A stretch of DNA of 40,579 nucleotides from positions 1 to 40,579 of the forward strand of contig SBGS01000176.1 of assembly GCA_006226555.1 (NCBI GenBank), read 5' to 3'. This DNA is from Bacteroidota bacterium (GTDB lineage Bacteria; Bacteroidota; Bacteroidia; Flavobacteriales_D; Crocinitomicaceae). Shown here piece by piece: positions 7,897 to 17,022 of the stretch; the first letter of the stretch is position 1, and every line of letters starts with the position of its first letter. The notes beneath the pieces were generated by a model, which did no database searches, was not told where the DNA came from, and worked only from the letters and a program-made list of their open reading frames with translations. The translations under genes and the position numbers were made by a program.

Positions 7897-9840
7897 TTAA
7901 TCTCTGATTAATTGAAGGAATCCATGCCCTTCAAGTACCTCATCAGAATAACCTGTAATGACATATTTGTAGAAGTATGTTCCTTCAGGAGCATTTGCTC
8001 CACCTTGAGATTTTCCATCCCACGCAGGATTAACACCACTGCTTTCATACATGATATTACCCCATCTGTTCAATATCGTCAACTCAATGTTTTTCGCATT
8101 CGTTGTGTTCAGAACGAAAAGGTCATTTTCATTGTCGCCGTTTGGTGTAAACACGTTTGGAGCTACAACCGTTGGAGTAGGTAAGATACAACTTCCGTCA
8201 TCAATTGTTGCTAATGGATTGTAGTTCAACGCAAGAGGGTCAGTACATCCACAAGGGATAACATCAATACTTACGTATGCCGTATCTGCACAGTTTTGAT
8301 TGTCATAAGCGATCAGCATTACAACTGAACTCGAAATGAACGTTTCTGACTGAGGAGACATATCATTTACGTTATACACATTTCCATTACCGAAATCCCA
8401 GGTATAAGAAGATGTATTCTGACTATTGTTTGTGAAAGTAACATTAAGCGGAGTACAACCTGAAGTAGGCGATCCTACGAAACTTGCAATAGGAGGATTT
8501 TCAATATCAATGAAAATACTATCTGATTCAGTACAAACATCGTCAGTAACAGTAAAGTAATACCATCCAGAAGGAACATTTGTGATAACGGTTGCATCAA
8601 CACTATATGACCCCGGATTACCTGGCCCCGTCCAATTGTAGAATGGCTGTCCAACAGTTGTTGTTGTTCCCGACACAAACGCCGAAGCAGCACCCGTTGG
8701 TAAACAAGCAGATGAAGGGTATGAAAGTAGGGTATCAATATTTAACGTCTGATTCACGACCATGACGACACTGTCGTCGTAGAGATAACCACAGCCATCC
8801 TCGATCTCAACGTAATAAATAATAGTGTCTTGCTTCTGATCTTCCGACCATATATTGGTTGGATTCGTCGTGCTTCCGGTAGACCATGTAAATGAATATG
8901 GACCGTTGGCATTTGCAAGGTTTAGTACTTCAACCGGAATAGTGTCATTCGGACATTGACGCAGAACAGTATCCACGAGGTTCCAGGTTAGTGAAGCTGT
9001 GTTAACTGTTATAAAGATCGAATCTGATTGACATTGGAAGTTACCCAGTGTGTCATAAACGTAAGCAACAAAAGCAGTGTCAGATGTCGGCGCAGCGTAA
9101 AAGAACGTAGTATCCTGTAAACCGTTAGACCAGTTGATCGTAGCACTGTTACATGGCCCGGCATTTACCGAAATGTTATCCAATCCCCAGTTATCGAATG
9201 ATGATCCAGAAGAGTTCACCTGGATCCATTGAAACATAGTTCCCGTAGTCATGGCTGCTTGAGGAATCGGAACATTAAAGCTACTCCAAGAAGTATAGTT
9301 TGTAATATATGGAGAGCTTACAACGCTGGTTGTCGTCCCGGGATTAGCAGGTAGTTCATATCCCCCTGGACTATAATATACAATCGTGATCCATGTTAAA
9401 CCACCATCGGTACTATATTGTAATTCCACTCCTTCGTTCGCAAGATCTGGTCCTTCACATGGAGCTGCTTGACCTTGGATAGAATATACCATGTCGAACG
9501 TTATGAATCCTCCACAACTCACATCAAAAGCAGGTGTACCGATTGTTGGAGTTGCAGTACCAGCCGTTGATGCCCAGTAATAGTTGGTCCCTGAAGGGTT
9601 CGCACCACATGGTTGACCATAGTTTTGACCACCAGTTGTTGACCATCCCGGAGGTAGAATTCCGAAGTCAAAGTTATATGATTGACCTGTTGCTGTTATT
9701 GATGCAGCTCCCGTAATTAAAACTGAATCACCGGGACAGATCGTAGTGTCTAAAGGAGTAACAAAAACGTTACACACCTGAGCTTCTACCGATACAGCAC
9801 CAAATAGAATAAATGAGAGTAATGCAAATATCTTTTTCAT
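7897..9840 (-). CDS. T9SS type-B cargo protein with PKD domain (gliding motility-associated C-terminal domain)
   Basis: A 647-residue secreted protein. Residues 1-20 are a signal peptide. About 50-228 form a jellyroll/MAM-like domain (EGVELQYSTDGGLTW, FDNWGLDNISV). About 230-447 are Ig-like repeats, and 450-527 a PKD domain (SGCTPLNVTFTNNS, YTWDFGNG). A Cys-flanked acidic module spans 531-551. Residues 556-645 are the CHU_C/type-B T9SS signal (PNVFTPNGDNEND, LTILNRWGNIMYES, AWDGK, PEGTYFYKY). Such proteins are exported by T9SS and often act as adhesins. There is no SprF gene beside it. It starts 1 nt after a small secreted-protein gene, so the two are co-transcribed. Confidence 0.92.
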   Translation of the reverse strand: MKKIFALLSFILFGAVSVEAQVCNVFVTPLDTTICPGDSVLITGAASITATGQSYNFDFGILPPGWSTTGGQNYGQPCGANPSGTNYYWASTAGTATPTIGTPAFDVSCGGFITFDMVYSIQGQAAPCEGPDLANEGVELQYSTDGGLTWITIVYYSPGGYELPANPGTTTSVVSSPYITNYTSWSSFNVPIPQAAMTTGTMFQWIQVNSSGSSFDNWGLDNISVNAGPCNSATINWSNGLQDTTFFYAAPTSDTAFVAYVYDTLGNFQCQSDSIFITVNTASLTWNLVDTVLRQCPNDTIPVEVLNLANANGPYSFTWSTGSTTNPTNIWSEDQKQDTIIYYVEIEDGCGYLYDDSVVMVVNQTLNIDTLLSYPSSACLPTGAASAFVSGTTTTVGQPFYNWTGPGNPGSYSVDATVITNVPSGWYYFTVTDDVCTESDSIFIDIENPPIASFVGSPTSGCTPLNVTFTNNSQNTSSYTWDFGNGNVYNVNDMSPQSETFISSSVVMLIAYDNQNCADTAYVSIDVIPCGCTDPLALNYNPLATIDDGSCILPTPTVVAPNVFTPNGDNENDLFVLNTTNAKNIELTILNRWGNIMYESSGVNPAWDGKSQGGANAPEGTYFYKYVITGYSDEVLEGHGFLQLIRD

Positions 9841-9841
9841 C

Positions 9842-10288
9842 TTATTTTACTTCTAGGTTTATGATCTCAACAGAGATTGGCTCGATTCCAAATGTATTTT
9901 GATATGGGTTTCTGATCAACACAGAAACTCTTCCTTCTGAAGCGTTGCAATCTCCAATGATCGTTGTGTTCGGAGCTATTGTAAACGTTCTTGTATTTTC
10001 GATACTTTCCTCACAACCGGCACAAGTACCATCTGAGTAGTTTACAGCAGCACTGAATGAAAAGCTGATCTCTTCATCCGTTGTATTGCTCAATTTAAAA
10101 AATACGTAATCAAATGGTTTATCAACACCTTCCAATTTGCAGGATGTCAATTGTCCTTCGATAACTAATCCGTTTTGATTTGCCAGCTCAGTCCATTCTT
10201 TTTTCAATTTTCCGAGCTCCACAGCATTTTGTGCCATTAGGTTAAGGCTGCTGATCAAAAGTGCAATTAATGTGATATATTTCTTCAT
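9842..10288 (-). CDS. Small secreted protein of unknown function
   Basis: A 148-residue protein with a signal peptide (hydrophobic residues 3-17, then MAQ). I do not recognise the family. The mature part looks all-beta. It contains a helical start (ELGKLKKEWTELANQNG), a Cys in LTSCKLEG, a CAGC pair and CNAS, so disulfides are possible. The phrase FFKLSNTTDEEISFSFS resembles domains that describe ordinary beta-sandwich adhesion or accessory proteins. It precedes the T9SS cargo gene by 1 nt, so the two probably work together at the surface. The frame extends to 10339, but the signal peptide fixes the start at 10288. A weak promoter candidate (TTCCTTTG) lies at 10337-10344. Confidence 0.7.
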   Translation of the reverse strand: MKKYITLIALLISSLNLMAQNAVELGKLKKEWTELANQNGLVIEGQLTSCKLEGVDKPFDYVFFKLSNTTDEEISFSFSAAVNYSDGTCAGCEESIENTRTFTIAPNTTIIGDCNASEGRVSVLIRNPYQNTFGIEPISVEIINLEVK

Positions 10289-10382
10289 AGCAGTTATTAA
10301 TTCGATGTATAGACTCTTATTTTCAGATAGAGGTTGCAAAGGAACGATAAAAAGTTCATTCTTGTATTGTCAAATGTGTGAA

Positions 10383-11459
10383 TTACTTAACTTTTAACAC
10401 ACGTTCATCTTCCTTAAGAGCCTTGTTTTTATTGGCTAATTGGCCGCATGCAGCATCGATGTCCTTACCTCTGCTACGACGGACATTTACAACAAGATTT
10501 TTACTTTCCAGGAACTTGGCAAATGCATCTGTTTTTTGCGATGAAGCGCGTTGGAACTCTCCGTCATCGATCGGGTTGTATTCAATAATATTGATCTTGC
10601 AAGGGACACAACGTGCAAATGCGGCTAATTCTGCGGCATCTTCCAGTGAATCGTTGAATTTGTCGAAGATGATATATTCGAATGTCACGCGTGTTCCTGT
10701 TTTTTCATGAAAATATTGCAGCGCCTCTGTCAAAACAGATAGGTTGTTTGTATCATTTATTTCCATGATCTCACTTCTTTTGCGATCATTTGCTGCGTGA
10801 AGTGAAAGTGCGAGATTGACTTTTACATCGTCATCTCCCATCTTTTTGATCATTTTAGCTATTCCTGCAGTAGAAACGGTAATACGCTTTGGAGACATTC
10901 CAAGCCCTTTATCAGAAGTGATCCAGTGGATGGATGACATCATGTTTCTGTAATTGAGCAGCGGCTCTCCCATTCCCATATACACGATATTGGTTAGTGG
11001 TGTATTGTACTTCTCAAGTGCCATGTCCCGAAGCGAGCTCACTTGATCAACGATTTCACCCGGACTGAGATTCCTTAATAGCTTTAATTTTCCTGTTGCA
11101 CAGAATTTACATGAAAGACTGCAGCCAACCTGAGAGGAGATGCATGCCGTTGTTCTACTGGATGTAGGTATTAAAACACCTTCTACGACTCGTTTATCAA
11201 AGGTTTCGTAGGCACATTTGATCGTTTTGTCTTTACTGATCTGTTGATCACTCAGTACTATTTTATCGATAAAAAAATGTTCCTCCAGCTGGCTGCGCAA
11301 GCCCTTTGGTACATTTTGCATTTCATCGAAAGAAGCTACCTGCTTATTCCACAACCAATCAATAATTTGGGAAGCCCTGAATTTCTTTTCTCCAAGATCC
11401 AGTATTGCCTGGATCAATTCATCTTCGGAAAGCTCCCGGATATTTTTCTTGCGTTGCAT
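10383..11459 (-). CDS. rlmN: Dual-specificity RNA methyltransferase RlmN
   Basis: A 358-residue radical SAM enzyme methylating C2 of adenine in 23S rRNA (A2503) and in some tRNAs. The [4Fe-4S] motif CSLSCKFC (C113, C117, C120) is present, along with both catalytic cysteines, C106 in TTACISSQ and C338 in DAACGQLA. GMGEPLLNY and the LSLHAAND segment are also seen. It lies 22 nt downstream of batD but has its own near-perfect promoter box. Its -7 element ends 4 nt before the ATG, predicting a leaderless message. Confidence 0.96.
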   Translation of the reverse strand: MQRKKNIRELSEDELIQAILDLGEKKFRASQIIDWLWNKQVASFDEMQNVPKGLRSQLEEHFFIDKIVLSDQQISKDKTIKCAYETFDKRVVEGVLIPTSSRTTACISSQVGCSLSCKFCATGKLKLLRNLSPGEIVDQVSSLRDMALEKYNTPLTNIVYMGMGEPLLNYRNMMSSIHWITSDKGLGMSPKRITVSTAGIAKMIKKMGDDDVKVNLALSLHAANDRKRSEIMEINDTNNLSVLTEALQYFHEKTGTRVTFEYIIFDKFNDSLEDAAELAAFARCVPCKINIIEYNPIDDGEFQRASSQKTDAFAKFLESKNLVVNVRRSRGKDIDAACGQLANKNKALKEDERVLKVK

Positions 11460-11463
11460 GGTG

Positions 11464-11471
11464 CAAAGTTA
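11464..11471 (-). promoter_or_regulatory. -7 promoter element of rlmN
   Basis: TAACTTTG on the minus strand matches TAnnTTTG exactly. It is followed by CACC and then the ATG at 11459. A poor TTC stands in place of TTG about 20 nt upstream. It makes rlmN separable from the Bat operon transcript. Confidence 0.55.
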
Positions 11472-11481
11472 CGACATCTAA

Positions 11482-13194
11482 TCAGCCTACGGAATAGTTG
11501 AAAGATTTAAGTAGGGAACTCAATTGATTAAGCAAGGTTTCTTTGTCCTCACTGGAAGAGGCTATTCCGTACTTGGAGATCTCAATGGCACTGAAAATTC
11601 GGGAGACATCTTCTGTTTTTTCTTCCTGATCGTTTTTGGTCAGCCAATCAAGTATCTGCTCTTTCGTCAATACTCCTTCTGACAATTTCATTTGATCTAA
11701 AAAGAGTAGATGAATACATTTCTGAATATGAGTGTAAAACTCTAGGTCATTCGACGAAATAGTATTTACTGCTTGTCTGAAATGGTCCCGAATATTTTTA
11801 TTGTGGTCAATTACAGGTATTTCAGGTGTATCGGGCATCGTTTCCTCCTTTTTCTTTTTAACTCGTAAGATCAAAAGCAAAAGAAAGGCAAGTGAAAGAG
11901 TAGGTAAACCAAAAAGTAATATGGAGTGCCAGCTAAAATGTCCGGATGGATCTTCTTCTTTAGCATTCAAAACCAATTCATCGCTGTCATCTTTTTCTGA
12001 ACTTTCTGGATCATCATTTACATCCTTAATGGATGGGTCTTTTAATACCTTTATCTTGTTTTGGTTTGAGGTCAGGGTGACGTATTGCTCGCTTTTAGGA
12101 TCAAAATAAGTGACTTCCATTGGTGGGATGTTGAAATCTCCTTTTGTAAGGACCTGGATGTGATATTTATATGTCACGTCTCCTTCAGCACCATTAATTC
12201 CTATGGTGAAGTTCTCCTCCTTTTCCGGATCGCCATATATGATAAAGCCTTTCGGAAGGACAGGTCTTGGTTCATTGAAATTCATCAAATTACCTGTTCC
12301 ATGAATAGTAACCGTGTACGTAAAAACATTCCCTTGTTTTATTTTTAAGGAATCAATGGAAGCTTGCATGGAGAATTTTCCTACCGCCCCTATAAATGAA
12401 CCAGGAGCATTCTTAGGTAACGATTTAATGATGACATTAAAGCTGCCTGAATTTACAGGGAAGCTCTGATAACCTTGATGTAGATTCAGTTGAAATGGTT
12501 CAATCGTTACTTTACCAACTCCTGACGGGAACACGAGGTTTTTATCATAATCAAATGCATACAGTTCTGTACCCAATACTCTTTCTCGTGAAACCTTAAT
12601 ATTGTTCATGTTTCCAAGTGGATGTTTTGTGATCGCTCCCGGTACGTCGTACGGCAAATAACCACTTATATGACTTGGGTCAAAATGAGAATATACTTTA
12701 GCCGATAAGATCAGAGGTTCCCCTTCATAGAGCTCGGTTTTATTTGCGGCGATTACGCCAAAAGCAGGATCTTTGAGTTGCTTTTTAGTTATTTCACCAG
12801 TTGAGCTTAAGTTCGATTTTGGATCTACCTGTATGGTGACGGTATTAGATGTATAAACTTTGTTCAAATTCTTGATGTAAACAGGACCGATCTTGTATTT
12901 TCCCGCTTTGGTGATCACACCAGAAAAGGAGTAGAAGTAGATCGTTTTTACTTCACCTGTAGTGTAATCAATTTCATCTTGTGAACCTTGACTAATATTA
13001 TAATCCTGTACAAATGAACTCGGGAGATTGTCTACCTCCATCTTTCCATTTACTGTAGCAGTAACTGTTATTCTAACGGATTCACCAACTTCAACATGAG
13101 ACGGCTCAACAACCAAATCTACACGTGACTTTTGACCCAACACGTGAAGGATAGACATTGAAGTTGCTATTAGAATGAATAACCGCATGATCAC
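11482..13194 (-). CDS. batD: BatD, membrane-anchored beta-sandwich protein of the Bat operon
   Basis: A 570-residue protein. Residues 1-20 are a signal peptide, followed by several Ig-like beta domains (about 24-385) typical of BatD ('oxygen tolerance') proteins. Then come an acidic linker (390-417), one transmembrane segment (423-444), a KKKKEE stop-transfer and a cytoplasmic helical tail of about 125 residues. Most of the protein is therefore periplasmic. The start codon overlaps the batC stop by 4 bp. BatD is thought to work with the VWA proteins BatA and BatB at the inner membrane. Biochemical function is unproven. Confidence 0.92.
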   Translation of the reverse strand: MIMRLFILIATSMSILHVLGQKSRVDLVVEPSHVEVGESVRITVTATVNGKMEVDNLPSSFVQDYNISQGSQDEIDYTTGEVKTIYFYSFSGVITKAGKYKIGPVYIKNLNKVYTSNTVTIQVDPKSNLSSTGEITKKQLKDPAFGVIAANKTELYEGEPLILSAKVYSHFDPSHISGYLPYDVPGAITKHPLGNMNNIKVSRERVLGTELYAFDYDKNLVFPSGVGKVTIEPFQLNLHQGYQSFPVNSGSFNVIIKSLPKNAPGSFIGAVGKFSMQASIDSLKIKQGNVFTYTVTIHGTGNLMNFNEPRPVLPKGFIIYGDPEKEENFTIGINGAEGDVTYKYHIQVLTKGDFNIPPMEVTYFDPKSEQYVTLTSNQNKIKVLKDPSIKDVNDDPESSEKDDSDELVLNAKEEDPSGHFSWHSILLFGLPTLSLAFLLLLILRVKKKKEETMPDTPEIPVIDHNKNIRDHFRQAVNTISSNDLEFYTHIQKCIHLLFLDQMKLSEGVLTKEQILDWLTKNDQEEKTEDVSRIFSAIEISKYGIASSSEDKETLLNQLSSLLKSFNYSVG

Positions 13195-13937
13195 CAGTCT
13201 TTTCCGGATTTAGGATTGCTTTTTCCATTTCCACCACCTGACATTCTTCTTTTGGTTTCAGCTTCCTTTTTCATAAGGTCGTCAAGCATCTTTTCAGCTG
13301 CCTGATTAGGAAGAGTTGCCTGACTGTTTTGGTCGTTCTGTTCTCCCTGTCCTTTGTTCTGCTGGTTTTGATTTTGCTGGTTTTGATTCTGATCTTGCTG
13401 ATTCTGTTGATTCTGTTGATTCTGTTGGTTTTGATTCTGATTTTGCTGATTATTCTGATCTTGATTTTGGTTCTGATCCTGATTATTGTTCTGATTTTGT
13501 TGTTGTTTTTTTTCTTCAACTATCTTTCTGCGGATCGCTTCTGAAAGATTGTATCTGGTTTCTTCATTGTTTGGATCATTACGTAAGGATTCCTTATAAG
13601 CCTCAATTGCACCGTCATAATCTTTATTCTTCAATCTGGAATTACCGATGTTGTGATAATTTCTGGATTTTTCGGCAGTTGACTTTTTATTCGCGGATCC
13701 CTGCTGATATATTTTTTCGGCACGTCCAAACTCCCTGGCTTTATATGCCGTCTGACCCATTTCGTCAGAGAGATCAACAGAAGAAGGTTTTGTTTTTTGG
13801 ATACGCTCGTAATGACCAAGCGCTTTTTCATATTCTCCTTTTTTATAGGCGTCACGAGCCATTTGCAAGGTATCTCGCCAATCCTGTCCGAATGAGGAAA
13901 AATGAACTAAAATCATTATTGAAAGAAGGGCTCTCAT
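13191..13937 (-). CDS. batC: BatC, TPR protein with Q/N-rich tract
   Basis: A 248-residue periplasmic or membrane-associated protein. Residues 1-18 are a signal peptide. TPR repeats fill about 20-130 (AYKKGEYEKALGHYERI, YHNIGNSRLKNKDYDGAIEAYKESLRNDPNN). A low-complexity tract of almost only Gln, Asn and Asp covers 145-206, and the basic, Gly-rich C-terminus ends in KSGKDW. TPR proteins mediate protein-protein contacts, and BatC is taken to scaffold BatA/BatB. The gene overlaps batD and batB by 4 bp each. The tract is encoded by near-repeated triplets, which may be unstable. Confidence 0.92.
   Translation of the reverse strand: MRALLSIMILVHFSSFGQDWRDTLQMARDAYKKGEYEKALGHYERIQKTKPSSVDLSDEMGQTAYKAREFGRAEKIYQQGSANKKSTAEKSRNYHNIGNSRLKNKDYDGAIEAYKESLRNDPNNEETRYNLSEAIRRKIVEEKKQQQNQNNNQDQNQNQDQNNQQNQNQNQQNQQNQQNQQDQNQNQQNQNQQNKGQGEQNDQNSQATLPNQAAEKMLDDLMKKEAETKRRMSGGGNGKSNPKSGKDW
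13320..13505 (-). repeat. CAA/AAT/CAG-type low-complexity triplet repeat encoding the BatC Q/N tract
   Basis: On the plus strand the segment reads as runs of TTGCTGATT, TTGATTCTG and similar units. Read on the minus strand it gives about 62 codons, nearly all Gln, Asn or Asp. Several short units (such as CAGAATCAA) recur in tandem. Open frames on the opposite strand here are products of this composition. Confidence 0.85.
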
Positions 13938-15064
13938 CTTCCTGAACTATACTTGAATTGAATAAAAAGAAACAACAACCAGAACACGAAACTCATCATT
14001 AACGTGTATTGGAAGCGCTCTTCCTTGATTTCGAATTCTAAATTATCAATTTTAACCCGTTTGATATGGTTAATTTCTGTTAAGAGTTCGCTTAGATCAG
14101 GAAATTCGGAGTCGGCAATAATGAGGTCCGTACCGGCTTTTGATGCCAGCGACCCTAAAAATTTCTTGTCCAATTTGGAATGGACAGGAGCTCCCATTGC
14201 ATTTTTCTTGTATCCCAATTCAGGACGATATGGATCTTTTGGAACTAGACCACCATTCGTTTTTCCGACGCCCATTATCATCACTTGGACCTTTTTCTCT
14301 TTTAATTCTTTCAGCACAGGTGTAGGATCCATTTCATGATTTTCACCATCCGTTATGACCAGAATGGATTTTGCTGTTCTCTCAGGTGAGAACATTTTCT
14401 CTGCCGTTTCAAGTGCAGCAAAAATGTTAGTTCCTTGATCAGAGATCATGTCCGTTTCGATATCGCCAATAAATAGTTTGGCAGCACCGTAGTCCCTTGT
14501 TACAGGAAGCTGCACAAATGCCGAATTGGCAAAAATGCATAGACCAATTCTTTCACCATGTAATTGGTTTAGTAGTTGATTCAGTGCTCTTTTGGTTACA
14601 TCTAGTCTCGTCTTTTCTTCGGAGATATCAGTAACATTCATCGAGTTAGAAACATCGATACAAATTACGAGTTCAAGTGCTTCTTTTGTGCCACTTGTTT
14701 TCTTCTTACCTGAGGCTGGAAGTCCTAAAGTCAAAATTAAAAAGAAGAATGCCAGACGTACACATAGATATTGAAAGAAGAACCGCAATGATGAAACCGG
14801 TTCAAAGATCTTGTCCTGAAGAGATTTGTCGACCGCATTGATCCTTTTATTATACCTCCAGGCATGAAATAACATCAAAACAGGAACAAGTAGGGTAGGC
14901 CAGTACCACCAGAGCTGATCGGATGCGGTAAACTCCAGATCATTACCGAATATTATTCGGAGAATGTATCGTGAACTCGAGAATGCAAAGCCAAGGAAAA
15001 CCTCTGAACCAATAATTATTGGAAGTAGAAGATTCAATAGATATGTATTCCCTTTATTAATCAT
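13934..15064 (-). CDS. batB: BatB, VWA-domain inner-membrane protein
   Basis: A 376-residue membrane protein with a von Willebrand factor A domain. The MIDAS metal site is complete: DVSNS (D137, S139, S141), T212 in SDQGTN and D239 in ITDGEN. Hydrophobic segments lie at about 8-28, 51-67 and 93-113, with a C-terminal one at 353-370, so the VWA domain is held between membrane anchors. The first 45 residues, with one extra hydrophobic stretch, look longer than usual for BatB. There is no internal Met before residue 64, so the long form is likely. The start overlaps the batA stop by 8 bp. Confidence 0.92.
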   Translation of the reverse strand: MINKGNTYLLNLLLPIIIGSEVFLGFAFSSSRYILRIIFGNDLEFTASDQLWWYWPTLLVPVLMLFHAWRYNKRINAVDKSLQDKIFEPVSSLRFFFQYLCVRLAFFFLILTLGLPASGKKKTSGTKEALELVICIDVSNSMNVTDISEEKTRLDVTKRALNQLLNQLHGERIGLCIFANSAFVQLPVTRDYGAAKLFIGDIETDMISDQGTNIFAALETAEKMFSPERTAKSILVITDGENHEMDPTPVLKELKEKKVQVMIMGVGKTNGGLVPKDPYRPELGYKKNAMGAPVHSKLDKKFLGSLASKAGTDLIIADSEFPDLSELLTEINHIKRVKIDNLEFEIKEERFQYTLMMSFVFWLLFLFIQFKYSSGR

Positions 15065-16082
15065 TTCGTGTAAACAATAATGTTAGCACAACAATTAGAA
15101 AACCACCTGCAAGGATTGCCCAATTTAAAAATGCTTGTGGTGTTGATGGAGGTTCTGATTTAAATTGCTCATCTTCCATTTTGCGTTTTTCGAGCCTCTC
15201 GATCTCTTTATAAATATCTCTCAAGCTGTTTTCATCCACCGCCCGGAAATATTTGCCTCCCGTTCTAACAGCGATCTTTTTTAACGTAGCTTCATCAAGC
15301 TCTACTTCTGTATTCTGCATAACAGAACCAAAGGGAGTTTGAACCAGGGTAGGGGCTTCTCCTCGACTTCCAACCCCAATGGTGTATACTCGGACATTCT
15401 TGGCTCTTGCAAGCTCTGCTGCCATTAAAGGAGAGACTTCAGCACCGGTATCTACTCCATCGGTAAGTAGGATCACTACTTTGGATGGAATACTGTCATT
15501 ACGCAAACGGGTGATCGCCGTACCTAGCCCTATTCCGATTGCAGTTCCTCCTCCAATCATGTCGCCATTAATGGATTGGATCTGTTTTTTGAGGATCTCA
15601 TGATCTAAGGTAGGAGGACATGCTGTAAATGCCTCACCGGCAAATGCTACTAAGCCTATTCGATCCGTTTTACGTCCGTCAATAAAGTCAATTGCTACAT
15701 TCTTGGCAGCCTCCAATCTGTTTGGTTTAAAATCCTGCGCAAGCATGGAACCTGAGACGTCCATAGTTATTACGATGTCAATACCATTTTTGTAGTTTCT
15801 TTCCGTGTCATTGTACATAGACCAATGAAAAGGTTTGGCCATGGCAAAGATCATCATAGCCAGCACAAACCCGGCGATCAGGAAAAGGACTTCGCGCAAT
15901 CTTAAGATCCACGTTTTTTTCAAACCGGAAATATTATTTGAGCTGCTTACTCGAAATCTTCCTTTGTCCTTATATTCTCTGAAAAACAAATAGAACGTCA
16001 CAATAGGGACGAGCAGAAGTAGCCACAGCCATTCTGAAGCGTAGAATTCATATTCCCAAAAGCGTATGTTCCAGTTAGTCAT
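15057..16082 (-). CDS. batA: BatA, VWA-domain inner-membrane protein
   Basis: A 341-residue protein with the standard Bat layout. Transmembrane segments lie at about 16-34 and 60-80, the VWA domain at about 100-300, and a C-terminal transmembrane segment at 318-338. The MIDAS residues are DVSGS (D108, S110, S112), T180 in GGGT and D208 in LTDG. It overlaps batB downstream and the DUF4381-like gene upstream by 8 bp each. BatA and BatB are predicted clients or partners of the MoxR ATPase encoded at the head of the operon. Confidence 0.93.
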   Translation of the reverse strand: MTNWNIRFWEYEFYASEWLWLLLLVPIVTFYLFFREYKDKGRFRVSSSNNISGLKKTWILRLREVLFLIAGFVLAMMIFAMAKPFHWSMYNDTERNYKNGIDIVITMDVSGSMLAQDFKPNRLEAAKNVAIDFIDGRKTDRIGLVAFAGEAFTACPPTLDHEILKKQIQSINGDMIGGGTAIGIGLGTAITRLRNDSIPSKVVILLTDGVDTGAEVSPLMAAELARAKNVRVYTIGVGSRGEAPTLVQTPFGSVMQNTEVELDEATLKKIAVRTGGKYFRAVDENSLRDIYKEIERLEKRKMEDEQFKSEPPSTPQAFLNWAILAGGFLIVVLTLLFTRND

Positions 16083-17022
16083 CTATTCTTTCAAAATCGA
16101 GTGGACTTGTCTCCGCAATTATTTGTCTTGCCAGACTTGTCATTTTAATGATCTCTTTATTCTCAGGTCTGGATTTCGCAAATTTTACCATATCCGACTG
16201 AAATAGTATTTGAAGGATGGAGGTAATAGTATCATCATTGAGCCCTTTCTCCTTCAAGATCAATTTTGTTTGAGTTGTTGTGCGTTCCAAAAGATCGATG
16301 TTATATCGGGAGGATAGATATGCACGGAGTATAAAGGACAATTCAATGTAATATTCTTTGACATTGCCGGATTCCCATTTTCTAGTGTTTTCCAGCGCAT
16401 CTATCGCATGCAGCGTTCTTTCGCGCAGACTTGTTTGTTTTTCAGGAATTTTAAACTGAGGTTTTTTCCTGAAATACATGAAAATCAAAAAACCAATGAT
16501 CACAATCGCTATGAGCCACCACCACTTCTTGAGTAATTGGATGATGAATGCATCGCCACCGGGAACATCAGCAAAAGATTCGTGGATGTCATAGATGTCC
16601 AGACTATCGATCGGGTCAACGAGAAATACGGAGAAGCTTGCTTCCGGGAAATAATAGATCGAGTCCTTTATAAATGCAGCACGATTCGTGATAAAAACGA
16701 TACCACTGTCATAAATTGTTGCGTTGAATGATAATTGCCAAATACGTTTACTTTTCGAAATGAAGTTTGTGTCCTTGTAATCGTCTAATAGTTCAAGTTT
16801 GGCAGGAGTTAAATTAATACTCCCATCAAAGCTTCCAATCTTAACAGATAAATCGTCAGAATTTAAAAAACGTACTGAATCTGATTTATCAGTAGTTACT
16901 TCAAATAAAATGGAGATAGGTTGTCCGACCAGGATGGTGTCGTTCGACACAATAGTCTTCAGTTCCTGAGACAAACTGCTGAAAGATAGAAAAAGGACAA
17001 TATAGAATAGGCCTCTCGTCAT
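16075..17022 (-). CDS. BatD/DUF4381-like membrane protein of the Bat operon
   Basis: A 315-residue protein. A signal peptide (1-18) is followed by a periplasmic beta-sandwich (about 20-140) with an early 'ILVGQPISILFEV' strand like those of BatD. One transmembrane segment lies at 167-185, then a basic stop-transfer. The cytoplasmic helical domain (about 195-300: LRERTLHAIDAL, YYIELSFILRAYLSSRY) resembles the DUF4381 C-terminal part. It appears to be a short BatD relative, a regular member of this operon between the DUF58 gene and batA. It overlaps both neighbours by 4-8 bp. Exact family assignment is uncertain. Confidence 0.75.
   Translation of the reverse strand: MTRGLFYIVLFLSFSSLSQELKTIVSNDTILVGQPISILFEVTTDKSDSVRFLNSDDLSVKIGSFDGSINLTPAKLELLDDYKDTNFISKSKRIWQLSFNATIYDSGIVFITNRAAFIKDSIYYFPEASFSVFLVDPIDSLDIYDIHESFADVPGGDAFIIQLLKKWWWLIAIVIIGFLIFMYFRKKPQFKIPEKQTSLRERTLHAIDALENTRKWESGNVKEYYIELSFILRAYLSSRYNIDLLERTTTQTKLILKEKGLNDDTITSILQILFQSDMVKFAKSRPENKEIIKMTSLARQIIAETSPLDFERIDD

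Noticed and set aside
13316..13945. A 209-codon plus-strand open frame (and a second one, 71 codons, at 13329-13544) opposite batC
   Set aside because: Both arise from the low-complexity triplet repeat of batC read backwards, giving runs of Asp/Ser/Phe or Leu/Ile. They have no domain, no promoter and lie wholly within a clear gene.
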